A DNA stretch of 64,000 nt from NCBI RefSeq assembly GCF_014656055.1, contig NZ_BNBR01000004.1, forward strand, positions 285,867 through 349,866. The letters run 5' to 3'. The translations under genes were made by a program, and so were the position numbers. The notes below the pieces were generated by a model, which saw only the letters and a program-made list of their open reading frames with translations, searched no databases and was not told where the DNA came from. Below are positions 29,634-37,354 of this stretch, piece by piece. The DNA comes from Streptomyces griseosporeus (lineage in GTDB: Bacteria; Actinomycetota; Actinomycetes; Streptomycetales; Streptomycetaceae). Each line of letters opens with the position of its first letter. Positions within the stretch are counted from its first letter, which is position 1.

Positions 29634-30026
29634 TCAGTTCTCGCCGTTGGCCGACAGGATCGACACGTCCTCCAGCAGGTGGGCCAGCGCACCGTCGCGC
29701 TTGCTCTGGGTGGAGTTGTCGGAGCACTGCTGGTCCAGGTCGTCGGACAGGATCGGCAGATCGTTGATCGGCACGATGTTCAGGACCGGGACGTGGATGT
29801 CGTTCAGCGCGAGGCAGGGCTTGTTGAAGGAACCCTGGATCAGCGCCATCTGGGGGCTCATGTTGCCGTAGGTGGCGGAGTTGCCGAAGCTGTTGGACGC
29901 ACCGTTGCCGTTGGCGGTCCACGGACCACCGTCGTTGCCGATCGCCAGGGCCTGGGGCGCGGTAGCGGCGGCGACTCCCACGACGGAAGCGGCGATCGCC
30001 GCAGACGCAACAACCTTCTTGATCAT
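29634..30026 (-). CDS. rdlB: rodlin
   Basis: A 130-residue secreted rodlin. The ATG gives MIKKVVASAAIAASVVGVAAATAPQALA (signal peptide) and then the rodlin body: GNSATYGNMSPQMALIQGSFNKPCLALNDIHVPVLNIVPINDLPILSDD. Two Cys residues are conserved. Rodlins organise chaplin fibrils into the rodlet layer of aerial hyphae and spores. It is about 60% identical by eye to the divergent rodlin next door, and a sigma-BldN-like promoter stands in front. Whether it is the rdlA or rdlB orthologue is by position only. Confidence 0.92.
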   Translation of the reverse strand: MIKKVVASAAIAASVVGVAAATAPQALAIGNDGGPWTANGNGASNSFGNSATYGNMSPQMALIQGSFNKPCLALNDIHVPVLNIVPINDLPILSDDLDQQCSDNSTQSKRDGALAHLLEDVSILSANGEN

Positions 30027-30072
30027 TGAACAGTCCTTTTCTCGTAAACCCCGTCCACCGGAGCGCACTGGT

Positions 30073-30100
30073 TCAACTCCCCGTGGACGTCCCGGTTTCG
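30073..30100 (-). promoter_or_regulatory. sigma-BldN-type promoter of rdlB
   Basis: Read on the minus strand, CGAAAC, 16 bp, AGTTGA; each hexamer is close to the known CGTAAC / CGTTGA of sigma-BldN. The -10 lies about 47 bp before the start codon. Confidence 0.65.
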
Positions 30101-30196
30101 CCCATTCACTCCGTCGGCCCACAGCGCGACGGCGCGCCGCGCCGAGCCCGGCGCCCGCCGCGCCGGACCGGACATGCCGCCAAGCGGGTGAACCCC

Positions 30197-30224
30197 CGCA
30201 ACCAAACGCCGGGCGCCGGGTTGA
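30197..30224 (+). promoter_or_regulatory. sigma-BldN-type promoter of rdlA
   Basis: CGCAAC, 16 bp, GGTTGA; each hexamer differs from CGTAAC / CGTTGA at one base. The -10 is 45 bp before the rdlA start and divergent from the rdlB promoter. Confidence 0.7.
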
Positions 30225-30268
30225 TGAGGCCGTAGGACACAGCGTCGCTACGAGGAAAGGAACGCGAA

Positions 30269-30661
30269 GTGTTCAAGAAGGCCATGGTCGCCGCGGCGGC
30301 CGCCGCTTCTGTGATCGGCATGTCGGTGGCGGCCGCTCCCGCCGCGCTTGCCATCGGGAACGACGAGGGCCCGCTCGTGGCCAACGGCAACGGCGCCGAG
30401 ACCGCGTTCGGCAACTCGGCGACCAAGGGCGACATGAGCCCGCAGCTCTCGCTCGTCCAGGGGACGCTGAACAAGCCCTGCGCCGCGCTCAACGACATCC
30501 AGGTCCCGATCATCAACATCGTGCCGATCAACGACGTGCCGATCCTGTCGGACGACCTGGACCAGCAGTGCTCCGACAACTCCAGCAACGTCAAGCGTGA
30601 CGGTGCGCTGTCGCACATCCTGGAGGACCTCGCGGTCCTGTCGGCCAACGGCGAGGGCTGA
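30269..30661 (+). CDS. rdlA: rodlin
   Basis: A 130-residue secreted rodlin with GTG start preceded by GAGGAAAGG. Signal peptide MFKKAMVAAAAAASVIGMSVAAAPAALA, then GNDEGPLVANGNGAETAFGNSATKGDMSPQLSLVQGTLNKPCAALNDIQVPIINIVPINDVPILSDDLDQQCSDNS. It pairs with the divergent rodlin and both end in a similar LEDLAVLSANGE tail. The role is rodlet-layer formation with chaplins on aerial structures. It ends at a 15-bp hairpin before the short chaplin. Confidence 0.93.
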   Translation: MFKKAMVAAAAAASVIGMSVAAAPAALAIGNDEGPLVANGNGAETAFGNSATKGDMSPQLSLVQGTLNKPCAALNDIQVPIINIVPINDVPILSDDLDQQCSDNSSNVKRDGALSHILEDLAVLSANGEG

Positions 30662-30685
30662 GGACTTTCCGTCCCTCGCGTCGCA

Positions 30686-30718
30686 CAGGCGGCCCGCTGA
30701 CGTTCAGTGGGCCGCCTG
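30686..30718 (+). terminator. terminator after rdlA
   Basis: CAGGCGGCCC pairs with GGGCCGCCTG and the stem continues inward (GCTGA/TCAGT), giving about 15 bp with a 3-base loop. Confidence 0.75.
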
Positions 30719-30890
30719 GTCATGTCCGGTGGTCTTTTCGAATGAATTCCTCGGCGCGGCACGTTCCGTGATCGCGCCGACCGTCAATCCCTGCGTGTGC
30801 AGGCTGCAGGTCATGGTGCGAGCCGCCCAAGCTGGTTCGCTCGGTTCATCGGCCCTCACAGGAGCATGACCGGCAGAGAAGGGAAATTCC

Positions 30891-31121
30891 ATGAAGAAGA
30901 GCGTTGCTGTCGTTGCGGGCCTCGTGCTGGCCCTCGGCGGTGCGGCCGCCCCGGCCTTCGCCGACGCCGGTGCCGAGGGGCTCGCGGCCGGCTCGCCGGG
31001 CGTCCTGTCCGGCAACGTCATCCAGGTGCCCATTCACGTGCCGATCAACGTCTGCGGCAACACGATCAACGTGATCGCCGCCCTGAACCCGGCCGTGGGC
31101 AACACCTGCGTCAACCACTGA
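30891..31121 (+). CDS. short chaplin (ChpD-like)
   Basis: A 76-residue secreted hydrophobic protein with a 24-residue signal peptide (MKKSVAVVAGLVLALGGAAAPAFA) and one chaplin domain: AGSPGVLSGNVIQVPIHVPINVCGNTINVIAALNPAVGNTCVNH, with the two conserved Cys. Chaplins assemble into amyloid fibrils that lower water surface tension and coat aerial hyphae. By position beside rdlAB it corresponds to chpD. No clear sigma-BldN site was found in the 170 bp upstream, unlike its neighbours. Confidence 0.92.
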   Translation: MKKSVAVVAGLVLALGGAAAPAFADAGAEGLAAGSPGVLSGNVIQVPIHVPINVCGNTINVIAALNPAVGNTCVNH

Positions 31122-31152
31122 CGGCGAAACCCACCAGCCGTTCGGCTGTGAC

Positions 31153-31198
31153 AAGGCCGGCCTTGGCCACTGCTCTCCTCGCGCCCAAGGCCGGCCTT
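31153..31198 (+). terminator. terminator between the two chaplin genes
   Basis: AAGGCCGGCCTTGG and CCAAGGCCGGCCTT form perfect 14-bp arms around an 18-base loop. Each arm is itself palindromic. Confidence 0.7.
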
Positions 31199-31230
31199 CT
31201 CCCATTTCTTCAAGCAGGAAGACCACGAGA

Positions 31231-32235
31231 TTGCGACAGACCCTGAGCAGGGGAATGGTCGTGGCCGCGGCCGCGACGAGCATGCTGTCCTTGTACGGAA
31301 GTTCCGCCCTCGCCGACTCGCACGCGGCCGGCGCGGCGAAGAACTCGCCCGGTGCCCTCGCCGGCAACGCCGTCCAGGCCCCGGTCGAGGTTCCGGTCAA
31401 CGCCTGCGGCAACTCGGTCGACGTGATCGCCGCACTCAACCCCGCCTTCGGCAACTCCTGTGCTGGTGCCGCCGCTTCGGACCGGCACGAGCACGCCACG
31501 CCGGACCGGTCACTGCCGCACGGCACGCCGTACGGCGACGACGACGCGGACGACGGGTACGGCTCGGGCCACGGGGACGGCTCGGGCTACGGGTACGGCT
31601 CCGACGAGGGGTACGGCTCGGACGACTCCGACGACTCCGGGTACGGCTCGGACGACTCCGACGACTCCGGCTACGGCTCGGACGACTCCGACGACTCCGG
31701 GTACGGCGGCTCCGGCGGCCACACGACGCCGCCTCCCGGTGGTGGTGACCACACGACGCCGCCTCCCGGTGGCGGTGACCACACGACGCCGCCTCCCGGT
31801 GGTGGTGACCACACGACGCCGCCTCCCGGTGGCGGTGACCACACGACGCCGCCTCCCGGTGGTGGTGACCACACGACGCCTCCGCCCGGCGGTGGTGACC
31901 ACACGACGCCGCCTCCCGGCGGTGGCGATCACACGACGCCGCCTCCCGGCGGTGGCGATCACACGACGCCTCCGCCCGGCGGTGGCGATCACACGACGCC
32001 GCCTCCCGGCGGTGGCGACCACACCACACCTCCCCCCGGCGGTGGTGACCACACGACGCCCCCGCCGACCGGTGGCGACCACACCCCGCCCCCGCCCGGT
32101 GGCGGGCACCACAAGCCGCCGCAGCTGCCGCACACCGGCAGTGAGGCCATGCTGGCCGCCTCCGGCGTCAGTGCCGCGCTGATCGTCGGCGGGGCGCTGC
32201 TGTACCGACGCGGCCGGGCCGCGAACCGCCGGTAG
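31231..32235 (+). CDS. long chaplin-like protein with repeat stalk and LPxTG sortase signal
   Basis: A 334-residue surface protein starting with TTG (MRQTLSRGMVVAAAATSML) behind AGGAAG. Signal peptide to about residue 29, one chaplin domain (KNSPGALAGNAVQAPVEVPVNACGNSVDVIAALNPAFGNSCAG), an acidic Gly/Tyr/Asp region with three DSDDSGYGS units, then about twelve HTTPPPGGGD units, then LPHTG, a membrane helix and a basic RRGRAANRR tail. Known long chaplins (ChpA-C) have two chaplin domains and about 225 residues; here one domain and a long stalk. A sortase would link it to the wall. The position next to the short chaplin matches chpA. Confidence 0.88.
   Translation: MRQTLSRGMVVAAAATSMLSLYGSSALADSHAAGAAKNSPGALAGNAVQAPVEVPVNACGNSVDVIAALNPAFGNSCAGAAASDRHEHATPDRSLPHGTPYGDDDADDGYGSGHGDGSGYGYGSDEGYGSDDSDDSGYGSDDSDDSGYGSDDSDDSGYGGSGGHTTPPPGGGDHTTPPPGGGDHTTPPPGGGDHTTPPPGGGDHTTPPPGGGDHTTPPPGGGDHTTPPPGGGDHTTPPPGGGDHTTPPPGGGDHTTPPPGGGDHTTPPPGGGDHTTPPPTGGDHTPPPPGGGHHKPPQLPHTGSEAMLAASGVSAALIVGGALLYRRGRAANRR
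31621..31710 (+). repeat. three 30-bp tandem repeats encoding DSDDSGYGS
   Basis: Three in-frame 30-bp units that differ by only a few bases. They encode an acidic, Tyr/Gly-rich segment of the long chaplin. Confidence 0.9.
31721..32110 (+). repeat. twelve 30-bp tandem repeats encoding HTTPPPGGGD, plus one degenerate
   Basis: Units begin at 31721 and recur every 30 bp to 32080, with changes mainly in third codon positions and alternating GGT/GGC; a thirteenth is degenerate. They encode the Pro/Gly-rich stalk. Confidence 0.92.
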
Positions 32236-32430
32236 CACACCGGGTGCCGGACGCCCCGCGCCCGGCACCCACCGCCTCCCCTCCCCTGCCCTCCCCTCCC
32301 GTCCCCACCTCCGCACCGGTGAGCCGGCCACTCGGAAGCCGTAACCAAAGTGGCGGCCGGTCCTCTCATATGACTGAGTGTCAGTACGTGTCAGTGCCGA
32401 CAGGTGCCGAGCGTGGAGAGAGGAGCAGGC

Positions 32431-33696
32431 ATGGCCCCACAGCAGCGACGCGCCCGGTTCCGGCGGCCGGCGATCGTCGCGGTCACGGTCGCCGCGTCGG
32501 CGGCCCTGGCGTGCGGCCCCGGATTCGCCGCGGGCGCGGGGTCGGCCCGGGTCGCCGACCCGCCCGCTCCCGCTCCCGGCGCGGCCGGGACCGCCCCCGC
32601 CTTCGGCGCCTACCTCGACTTCGGTGCCCGTGGCGTGGCCCGCATGGCCGCGCTCAGCGCCTGGCTCGGCGGGACCGAGCTGCGGGTCGGCCACACCTAC
32701 CTGCCCGGCGACCGCTGGAGCAACATCGAGGGGCGGCCCGGCTTCCTCGACATCTGGGCGGACTGGCGGCGCGAGAAGGACGACCGGATGCTCGTCCTCA
32801 ACGTCCCCATGCTGGAACGCAACGAGGCCGGCCTGAGCGACGCGCAGGTGCGCGGACTGCTCCGGCAGGGCGCGGCCGGGGCGTTCGACCACCACTTCCG
32901 CAGGCTGGCCGAGCGGCTGGTGGAGCTGAAGGTGCCGGACACGGTCCTGGTGCTCGGCTGGGAGATGAACGGCATCACCTACTCCCACCGCTGCGGACCG
33001 GACCCGGAGGCCTGGAAGGCGTACTGGAAGCGGATCGTCACGACGATGCGCGCGGTGCCGGGCCAGAAGTTCCGGTTCGACTTCACCCCGAGCCGGGGCC
33101 GGGACGCCGTGCCGTGGACGGAGTGCTACCCGGGCGACGACACCGTCGACATCATCGGCATGGACTCCTACGACCAGCCGTCCGGCATGTCCTTCGACGA
33201 ACAGGTGAGGGAGCCGTACGGCCTCCAGGCGCACGTCGACTTCGCCAAGGCCCACAAGAAGCCCGTCTCCTATCCGGAGTGGGGGCTCTTCCGCAACGGC
33301 GACAACGACGCCTACATGCGGCGCATGCTCGCCTGGATGGACGAGCACAAGCCGCTGTACAACACGCTGACCGACTACTGCCCGCACGGCGTGTGGCAGT
33401 GCGGCCAGAACCCGCGGGCCTCCCGGATCTACCGCTCGATCCTCTCGGGCCGCACGGACGGGCCGACCACCCCCACCAGCCCCACGCCGACCACCCCCAC
33501 CACACCGGTACCCACGACACCCCCGACACCCGTACCCACCACGCCCGTCAACCCCACCACACCGCCCTCGCCCACCACCCCGCCGAACCCCACCCACCCG
33601 GCCGACTGCTCGCCGCTGGACCTCGGCGACTGGGTCGAGTACTGGCTGGGCGGGAAGCTGTGCATCAAGTTCGACTGGTGGTCGCGGTCCCGCTAG
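32431..33696 (+). CDS. secreted GH26-like glycoside hydrolase
   Basis: A 421-residue exported protein. The ATG at 32431 (MAPQQRRARFRRP) has GAGAGGAG upstream. After a signal peptide (about 36 residues) comes a GH26/endo-mannanase-like catalytic barrel with acid/base Glu178 in GWEMNG and nucleophile Glu283 in YPEWGL. A Thr/Pro linker (about residues 349-390) leads to a 30-residue C-terminal tail with two Cys. Known relatives cut mannans or bacterial exopolysaccharides. Its stop overlaps that of the convergent exopolysaccharide operon, so trimming that polymer is a reasonable inference. Confidence 0.85.
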   Translation: MAPQQRRARFRRPAIVAVTVAASAALACGPGFAAGAGSARVADPPAPAPGAAGTAPAFGAYLDFGARGVARMAALSAWLGGTELRVGHTYLPGDRWSNIEGRPGFLDIWADWRREKDDRMLVLNVPMLERNEAGLSDAQVRGLLRQGAAGAFDHHFRRLAERLVELKVPDTVLVLGWEMNGITYSHRCGPDPEAWKAYWKRIVTTMRAVPGQKFRFDFTPSRGRDAVPWTECYPGDDTVDIIGMDSYDQPSGMSFDEQVREPYGLQAHVDFAKAHKKPVSYPEWGLFRNGDNDAYMRRMLAWMDEHKPLYNTLTDYCPHGVWQCGQNPRASRIYRSILSGRTDGPTTPTSPTPTTPTTPVPTTPPTPVPTTPVNPTTPPSPTTPPNPTHPADCSPLDLGDWVEYWLGGKLCIKFDWWSRSR

Positions 33697-33700
33697 CGGG
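33689..33700. other. palindrome holding two overlapping stop codons
   Basis: CCCGCTAGCGGG is a perfect 12-bp palindrome whose centre supplies TAG to both the GH26 gene and the last operon gene, which overlap tail to tail by four bases. Confidence 0.7.
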
Positions 33701-34793
33701 ATTCCCGGCGGCGCAGCAGCTCCTTGCCGCGCCGCCGGGCCGCGGCGTGGGCGAGGGCCGCCGCGAGCAGCGGGGCGGTGCGGCGGCGGGCCAGCAGCAG
33801 CCGGGAGTTGGGCACCCTGACCGGCCGCCAGTGCAGCTTGTACGGCTCCTCGCCGCGCAGCAGGCTCAGCGTGCCGCGCCCGCCGCCCGCCGTGTGCCCG
33901 GTGCACGCCTCCAGCAGCATCACCGCCACGTCCGCTTTGCGTTCGCGCAGGCAGGGATGGGCGCCGTAGAGATAGCCGCCCGCCAGCCGGGGGGAGAGCA
34001 GGGTCAGGTCGACGGCGACCACGTCGTCCTCCAGGCGGAACTCGGTGACCACGGCGTCCCCCGAGCGCACCATCGGGCCGGCCGCCCGCACCAGGAGGTC
34101 GCGGAACCGGTCCGTGAGGTGCTCGCCGGTCACCTTCCGCCCCTCCCACTGCAGCCGGTGCAGCTCCAGCATGCGGCGCAGCGCCTTGTCGACCTCGTCG
34201 GGTCCGACGGCACGGCGTTCGATGCCGAGCGCGTCGAGCTTGCGGAGCTTGGCGCGCACCCGCTGCTGGGCCTTGGCCGAGGGCAGCCGGGCGATCAGCG
34301 CGTCCATGGGGACGCCGGGCAGCTCCAGGCAGACCGAGCCGGGCAGGACGCGGCGGGGGCCGGGCCACCGGTCGAGGAGGAGTTCGGCGGCGCCGCCCGG
34401 CCGTACCTCGCGCAGGTCGATCAGCGCGGTGCGGGCCGCCCGGGCGAGCGCGTCGGTGAGCGCGGCCAGCGCCGGCGCCCGGTGCTCGTCGTCGACGAGG
34501 ACGTCCGTCCAGTCGGAGACGGCCCCGCCGAGCGGCACGAGCGCGGGCAGCGGACGGCGTACGGCCATCAGCGGGGCGGCCGCCACCAGCGCGCCCCGGC
34601 CCGCGCCGCCCGCCCGGACGAGCAGCAGCCGCAGCCGGCCGGGCCTGCCGTAGGACCGCCACCACGCGTGCAGCCAGGCGTGGCTCTGGAACGGGGTCGC
34701 CGTGCCGCAGGCCCGGTACAGCCGCTCCCACTCCCCGGCCAGCCGGGTGAAGGCGAGCGTGTCGGTGACCAGTTCGGTCGTGTACGGCGTCAC
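33693..34793 (-). CDS. CelD/FemAB-like GNAT acyltransferase
   Basis: A 366-residue cytoplasmic protein of the CelD/BcsL acetyltransferase group (Acetyltransf_6), which has two GNAT-like halves like the FemAB enzymes. Signs are ATPFQSHAWLHAWWRSYG, SDWTDVLVDDEH, AKAQQRVRAKLRKLDALGIERR, LHRLQWEGRKVTGEHLTDRF and GGYLYGAHPCLRERKADVAVMLLEAC. It starts with GTG four bases inside the Wzz-like gene and is last in the operon. It probably adds acyl or amino acid groups to the polysaccharide or its lipid-linked unit. Confidence 0.8.
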   Translation of the reverse strand: MTPYTTELVTDTLAFTRLAGEWERLYRACGTATPFQSHAWLHAWWRSYGRPGRLRLLLVRAGGAGRGALVAAAPLMAVRRPLPALVPLGGAVSDWTDVLVDDEHRAPALAALTDALARAARTALIDLREVRPGGAAELLLDRWPGPRRVLPGSVCLELPGVPMDALIARLPSAKAQQRVRAKLRKLDALGIERRAVGPDEVDKALRRMLELHRLQWEGRKVTGEHLTDRFRDLLVRAAGPMVRSGDAVVTEFRLEDDVVAVDLTLLSPRLAGGYLYGAHPCLRERKADVAVMLLEACTGHTAGGGRGTLSLLRGEEPYKLHWRPVRVPNSRLLLARRRTAPLLAAALAHAAARRRGKELLRRRESR

Positions 34794-35455
34794 AGCTGGC
34801 CGTGGGTGTCGGCGGCGAGGGCCGGGCCGGGCACCGCCGGGGACCGCCCGGGCTCGTCCTGCGCGCGGCGCGGCCGGACCAGCAGGGCCAGGGCGCCGAG
34901 CAGCCCGCCCGCGCTCGCGCCGACCAGGCCGGTCACCCCGGCCGACGCCGAGGACGGCTCGGCGGGTTTCACCGCCCGGGCGAACTGCTGGAGTTCGACG
35001 TGGGTGGAGGCGCGTGCGTCCTGGGCGTGCCGGGTCAGGGCGCGGGCCACCGCGTTGGCCATGTCGGCGGCCTGGTCGGGGCGGGCGGCGGTGGCGGTGA
35101 CGGAGACCATCGGCGCGTCCGGCGAGGTCGCCGTCTGCACGTTCTCCTGGAGCGTCCGGGCCGGCACCCCGGCCCACACCTGGGCGTCGCCGAGCACCGC
35201 GAGCTGGGTGGCGACCCGGCCGTAGGCCTGGGCGAAGCCCAGCGCGGACGCCGGGTCGGACTTCTCGGTGGGGACGGCGACGACGTACGCGGTGGCCGTG
35301 TACACCGGCGGCTGCGCCAGGCCGTACGCGCCGCCGAGCAGCGCGCCGGCGAGGGCGCCGGCCGCCACCAGCGACCACGGGGGCAGGGCCCGCAGCCGGT
35401 GCGGGCGCGGGGCGGGGCTGCGCGGGCCCGGGGCGGCGGTGGTCTTGTCGGTCAT
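34790..35455 (-). CDS. Wzz-like polysaccharide chain-length/co-polymerase protein
   Basis: A 221-residue membrane protein with two hydrophobic helices: PPWSLVAAGALAGALLGGAYGLA after a proline-rich N-terminus, and GVTGLVGASAGGLLGALALLV near the C-terminus. The extracellular part between them (VYTATAYVVAVPTEKSD, GRVATQLAVLGDAQVWAG) matches Wzz/CapA-type proteins, which set polymer length in Wzy-dependent systems. No kinase domain is fused. It overlaps the genes on both sides by four bases. Confidence 0.82.
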   Translation of the reverse strand: MTDKTTAAPGPRSPAPRPHRLRALPPWSLVAAGALAGALLGGAYGLAQPPVYTATAYVVAVPTEKSDPASALGFAQAYGRVATQLAVLGDAQVWAGVPARTLQENVQTATSPDAPMVSVTATAARPDQAADMANAVARALTRHAQDARASTHVELQQFARAVKPAEPSSASAGVTGLVGASAGGLLGALALLVRPRRAQDEPGRSPAVPGPALAADTHGQL

Positions 35456-36618
35456 GAGGTGGGGGCTCCCTGGAGTGAGGCGGACGAGTCGGAGAGCGCG
35501 GCCCGGTAGACGTCCATGAGCCGGCCGGCGCTGCGGTCGATGCTGTAGTGGCGGGCGGCCTCGGGCGCGCCGCGCGGCCGTGGGCCGGAGGCGCGGGCGT
35601 CGGCCAGGGCACGGGCGAAGGCGTCGGGGCCGCCGGTGACGCGCCGGGCGGGCCCGGTGGTGTGCGGCGGGAGGTCCGCGACGGCCGGGCAGGAGGCGTA
35701 CAGCACCGGCAGCCCGGCGGCCAGCCCCTCCACCACCGCAAGGCCGAAGGCCTCCTCCGGGGACGGCGAGGCGAGCACGTCCATCGCGGAGAGCAGCGCG
35801 GGCAGGTCGGGGCCGGGGGTGCCGTCGGGGACGTAGGGGCGTTCGCCGGTGAACAGGACGCGGTCGGTGACGCCCGCCTCGTGCGCGGTGCGGCGCAGCA
35901 CGCTCTCCTCGGGGCCGCCGCCGACCAGCAGCAGCCAGCAGTCCGGGGGCAGGGAGGCCAGGGCGCGGATCAGGACGTCGAAGCGTTTCCCGGCGGCGAG
36001 GCGGCCGACGCCGCCCACGACGTACGCGCCCTCGGGCAGCCCGAGCCGCTGCCGGGTGCGGTGCCGGGCGGCCGGGTCGAAGCGGAAGCGGGCCAGGTCG
36101 ATGCCGTTGGGCACGACCGCGATGCGCGGCGCGGGCACCCCCCAGCGCTTCAGCCGGTCGGCGACGGTCGGGGAGACGGCGACCGTGGCCCGGCCCAGCC
36201 GCTCGCTGGCCAGGTACAGCGCGCGCACCCCACGGGTCAGCGAGCGGCCCTCCATCTGGGAGTCGCCGAGGGAGTGCTCGGTGGCGACGACGGCCCTGAC
36301 CCCGGCGAGGCGGGCGGCGAGCCGGCCGTAGACGCAGGCGCGGTACAGGTGGGTGTGGACCAGGTCGTAGCCGCCGGAGCGGATGAGCCGGGCCAGGCGG
36401 GGCAGCGCGGTCAGGTCGCGGTTGCCGGCCATGCCGAGGTGGTGGACGCGCACCCCGTCGGCGGCCAGGCCGTCGGCGACCGCGCCGGGGTTGGTGAGGG
36501 TGACCACCTCGCAGTCGACGGGCAGGTGCCGCAGCAGCAGCCGCAGCTGCTGCTCGGCGCCGCCGACCCCGAGACCGGTGATGATGTGCAGCGCCTTGCG
36601 CGCCTGACGGACGGTCAT
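35452..36618 (-). CDS. GT4-family glycosyltransferase
   Basis: A 388-residue GT-B enzyme. The N-terminal glycine loop is HIITGLGVGGAEQQLRLLL; VHTHLYRACVYGRLAARLAGV follows, and the donor-binding half has VVPNGIDLARF, VGGVGRLAAGKRFDVLIRAL, LLLVGGGPEES and the C-terminal SPSPEEAFGLAVVEGLAAGLPVL with the EX7E signature. It adds one sugar from a nucleotide donor to the growing lipid-linked repeat unit. It is separated from the deacetylase gene by one base. Confidence 0.9.
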   Translation of the reverse strand: MTVRQARKALHIITGLGVGGAEQQLRLLLRHLPVDCEVVTLTNPGAVADGLAADGVRVHHLGMAGNRDLTALPRLARLIRSGGYDLVHTHLYRACVYGRLAARLAGVRAVVATEHSLGDSQMEGRSLTRGVRALYLASERLGRATVAVSPTVADRLKRWGVPAPRIAVVPNGIDLARFRFDPAARHRTRQRLGLPEGAYVVGGVGRLAAGKRFDVLIRALASLPPDCWLLLVGGGPEESVLRRTAHEAGVTDRVLFTGERPYVPDGTPGPDLPALLSAMDVLASPSPEEAFGLAVVEGLAAGLPVLYASCPAVADLPPHTTGPARRVTGGPDAFARALADARASGPRPRGAPEAARHYSIDRSAGRLMDVYRAALSDSSASLQGAPTS

Positions 36619-36619
36619 C

Positions 36620-37354
36620 TCACACTCCCACCACCGGTCGGCGGCGCAACCGGTGCAGTCGGCGTTTCAGCAGCAGGCGTACGGCCGTGTCGCGCTCCCC
36701 GATGTGGACGCGGGGCAGGGCGAGCGGGCCGGTCAGCGGGCCGGGGTCGATGGCGCAGGCGTGCCGGTAGCCGGCCGCGCGGACGGCGGCCACCACGCGG
36801 GCGTCGACGCGGCCGTAGGGGTAGCAGAAGCCGTCGACGTCCCGGCCGAGCAGGTCGGCGAGGGCGGCCCGGCTCTCCACCGTCTCCGCCTTCAGGGTGA
36901 GGTCGTCGGCGGCGGTGAGGTCGACGTGGGTCAGGCCGTGCGAGCCGATCTCCATGCCCTCGGCGGCGGCCCGCCGGATGCCGTCGGCGGTCAGCAGCGG
37001 CTTGCGCGGGCCGGGGGAGTCCCAGGTGTTGTCGCCGCCGAGCCGGCCGGGCAGCACGTACAGGGTCGCGGTGCAGCCGTGGCGGCGCAGCAGGGGCAGC
37101 GCGTCGGTGACGAAGTCGGCGTACCCGTCGTCGAAGGTGAGGCCGACCAGGCCGTGGTCGGCGCCGCGGGCGCGGGCGGCGAGCAGCTCGGCGACGCTGA
37201 CGCCGCGCAGGCCGCGGGCGCGCAGCCACAGCAGTTGCCGCTCCAGGCGTTCGGGGGTGACGGTGATGCGGTACGGGTCGCAGGTGCGGTCGCCCACCGA
37301 GTGGTACATCGCCACCCAGGGGACCGTGCCGGGGCGTTCAGCGGTGTCGCGCAT
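36620..37354 (-). CDS. polysaccharide deacetylase (carbohydrate esterase 4)
   Basis: A 244-residue NodB-domain protein. Motif 1 is TFDDGY (Asp75, Asp76), motif 2 SHGLTHVDL (His139, His143), motif 3 FCYPYGRVDARV. These give the base and the metal ligands of CE4 enzymes, which remove N-acetyl groups from sugars. There is no signal peptide, so it may act on the lipid-linked unit inside or be exported otherwise. It overlaps the flippase gene by 17 bp. Deacetylation would leave positive charge on the polymer. Confidence 0.9.
   Translation of the reverse strand: MRDTAERPGTVPWVAMYHSVGDRTCDPYRITVTPERLERQLLWLRARGLRGVSVAELLAARARGADHGLVGLTFDDGYADFVTDALPLLRRHGCTATLYVLPGRLGGDNTWDSPGPRKPLLTADGIRRAAAEGMEIGSHGLTHVDLTAADDLTLKAETVESRAALADLLGRDVDGFCYPYGRVDARVVAAVRAAGYRHACAIDPGPLTGPLALPRVHIGERDTAVRLLLKRRLHRLRRRPVVGV

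Noticed and set aside
31721..32110. CRISPR-like array of 30-bp units
   Set aside because: Units are directly abutting without spacers, in frame, and encode a protein stalk.
31510..34731. A long minus-strand open frame over the chaplin repeats and GH26 gene
   Set aside because: Its sequence is the antisense of the repeats and of the glycosidase; no ribosome site or family match.
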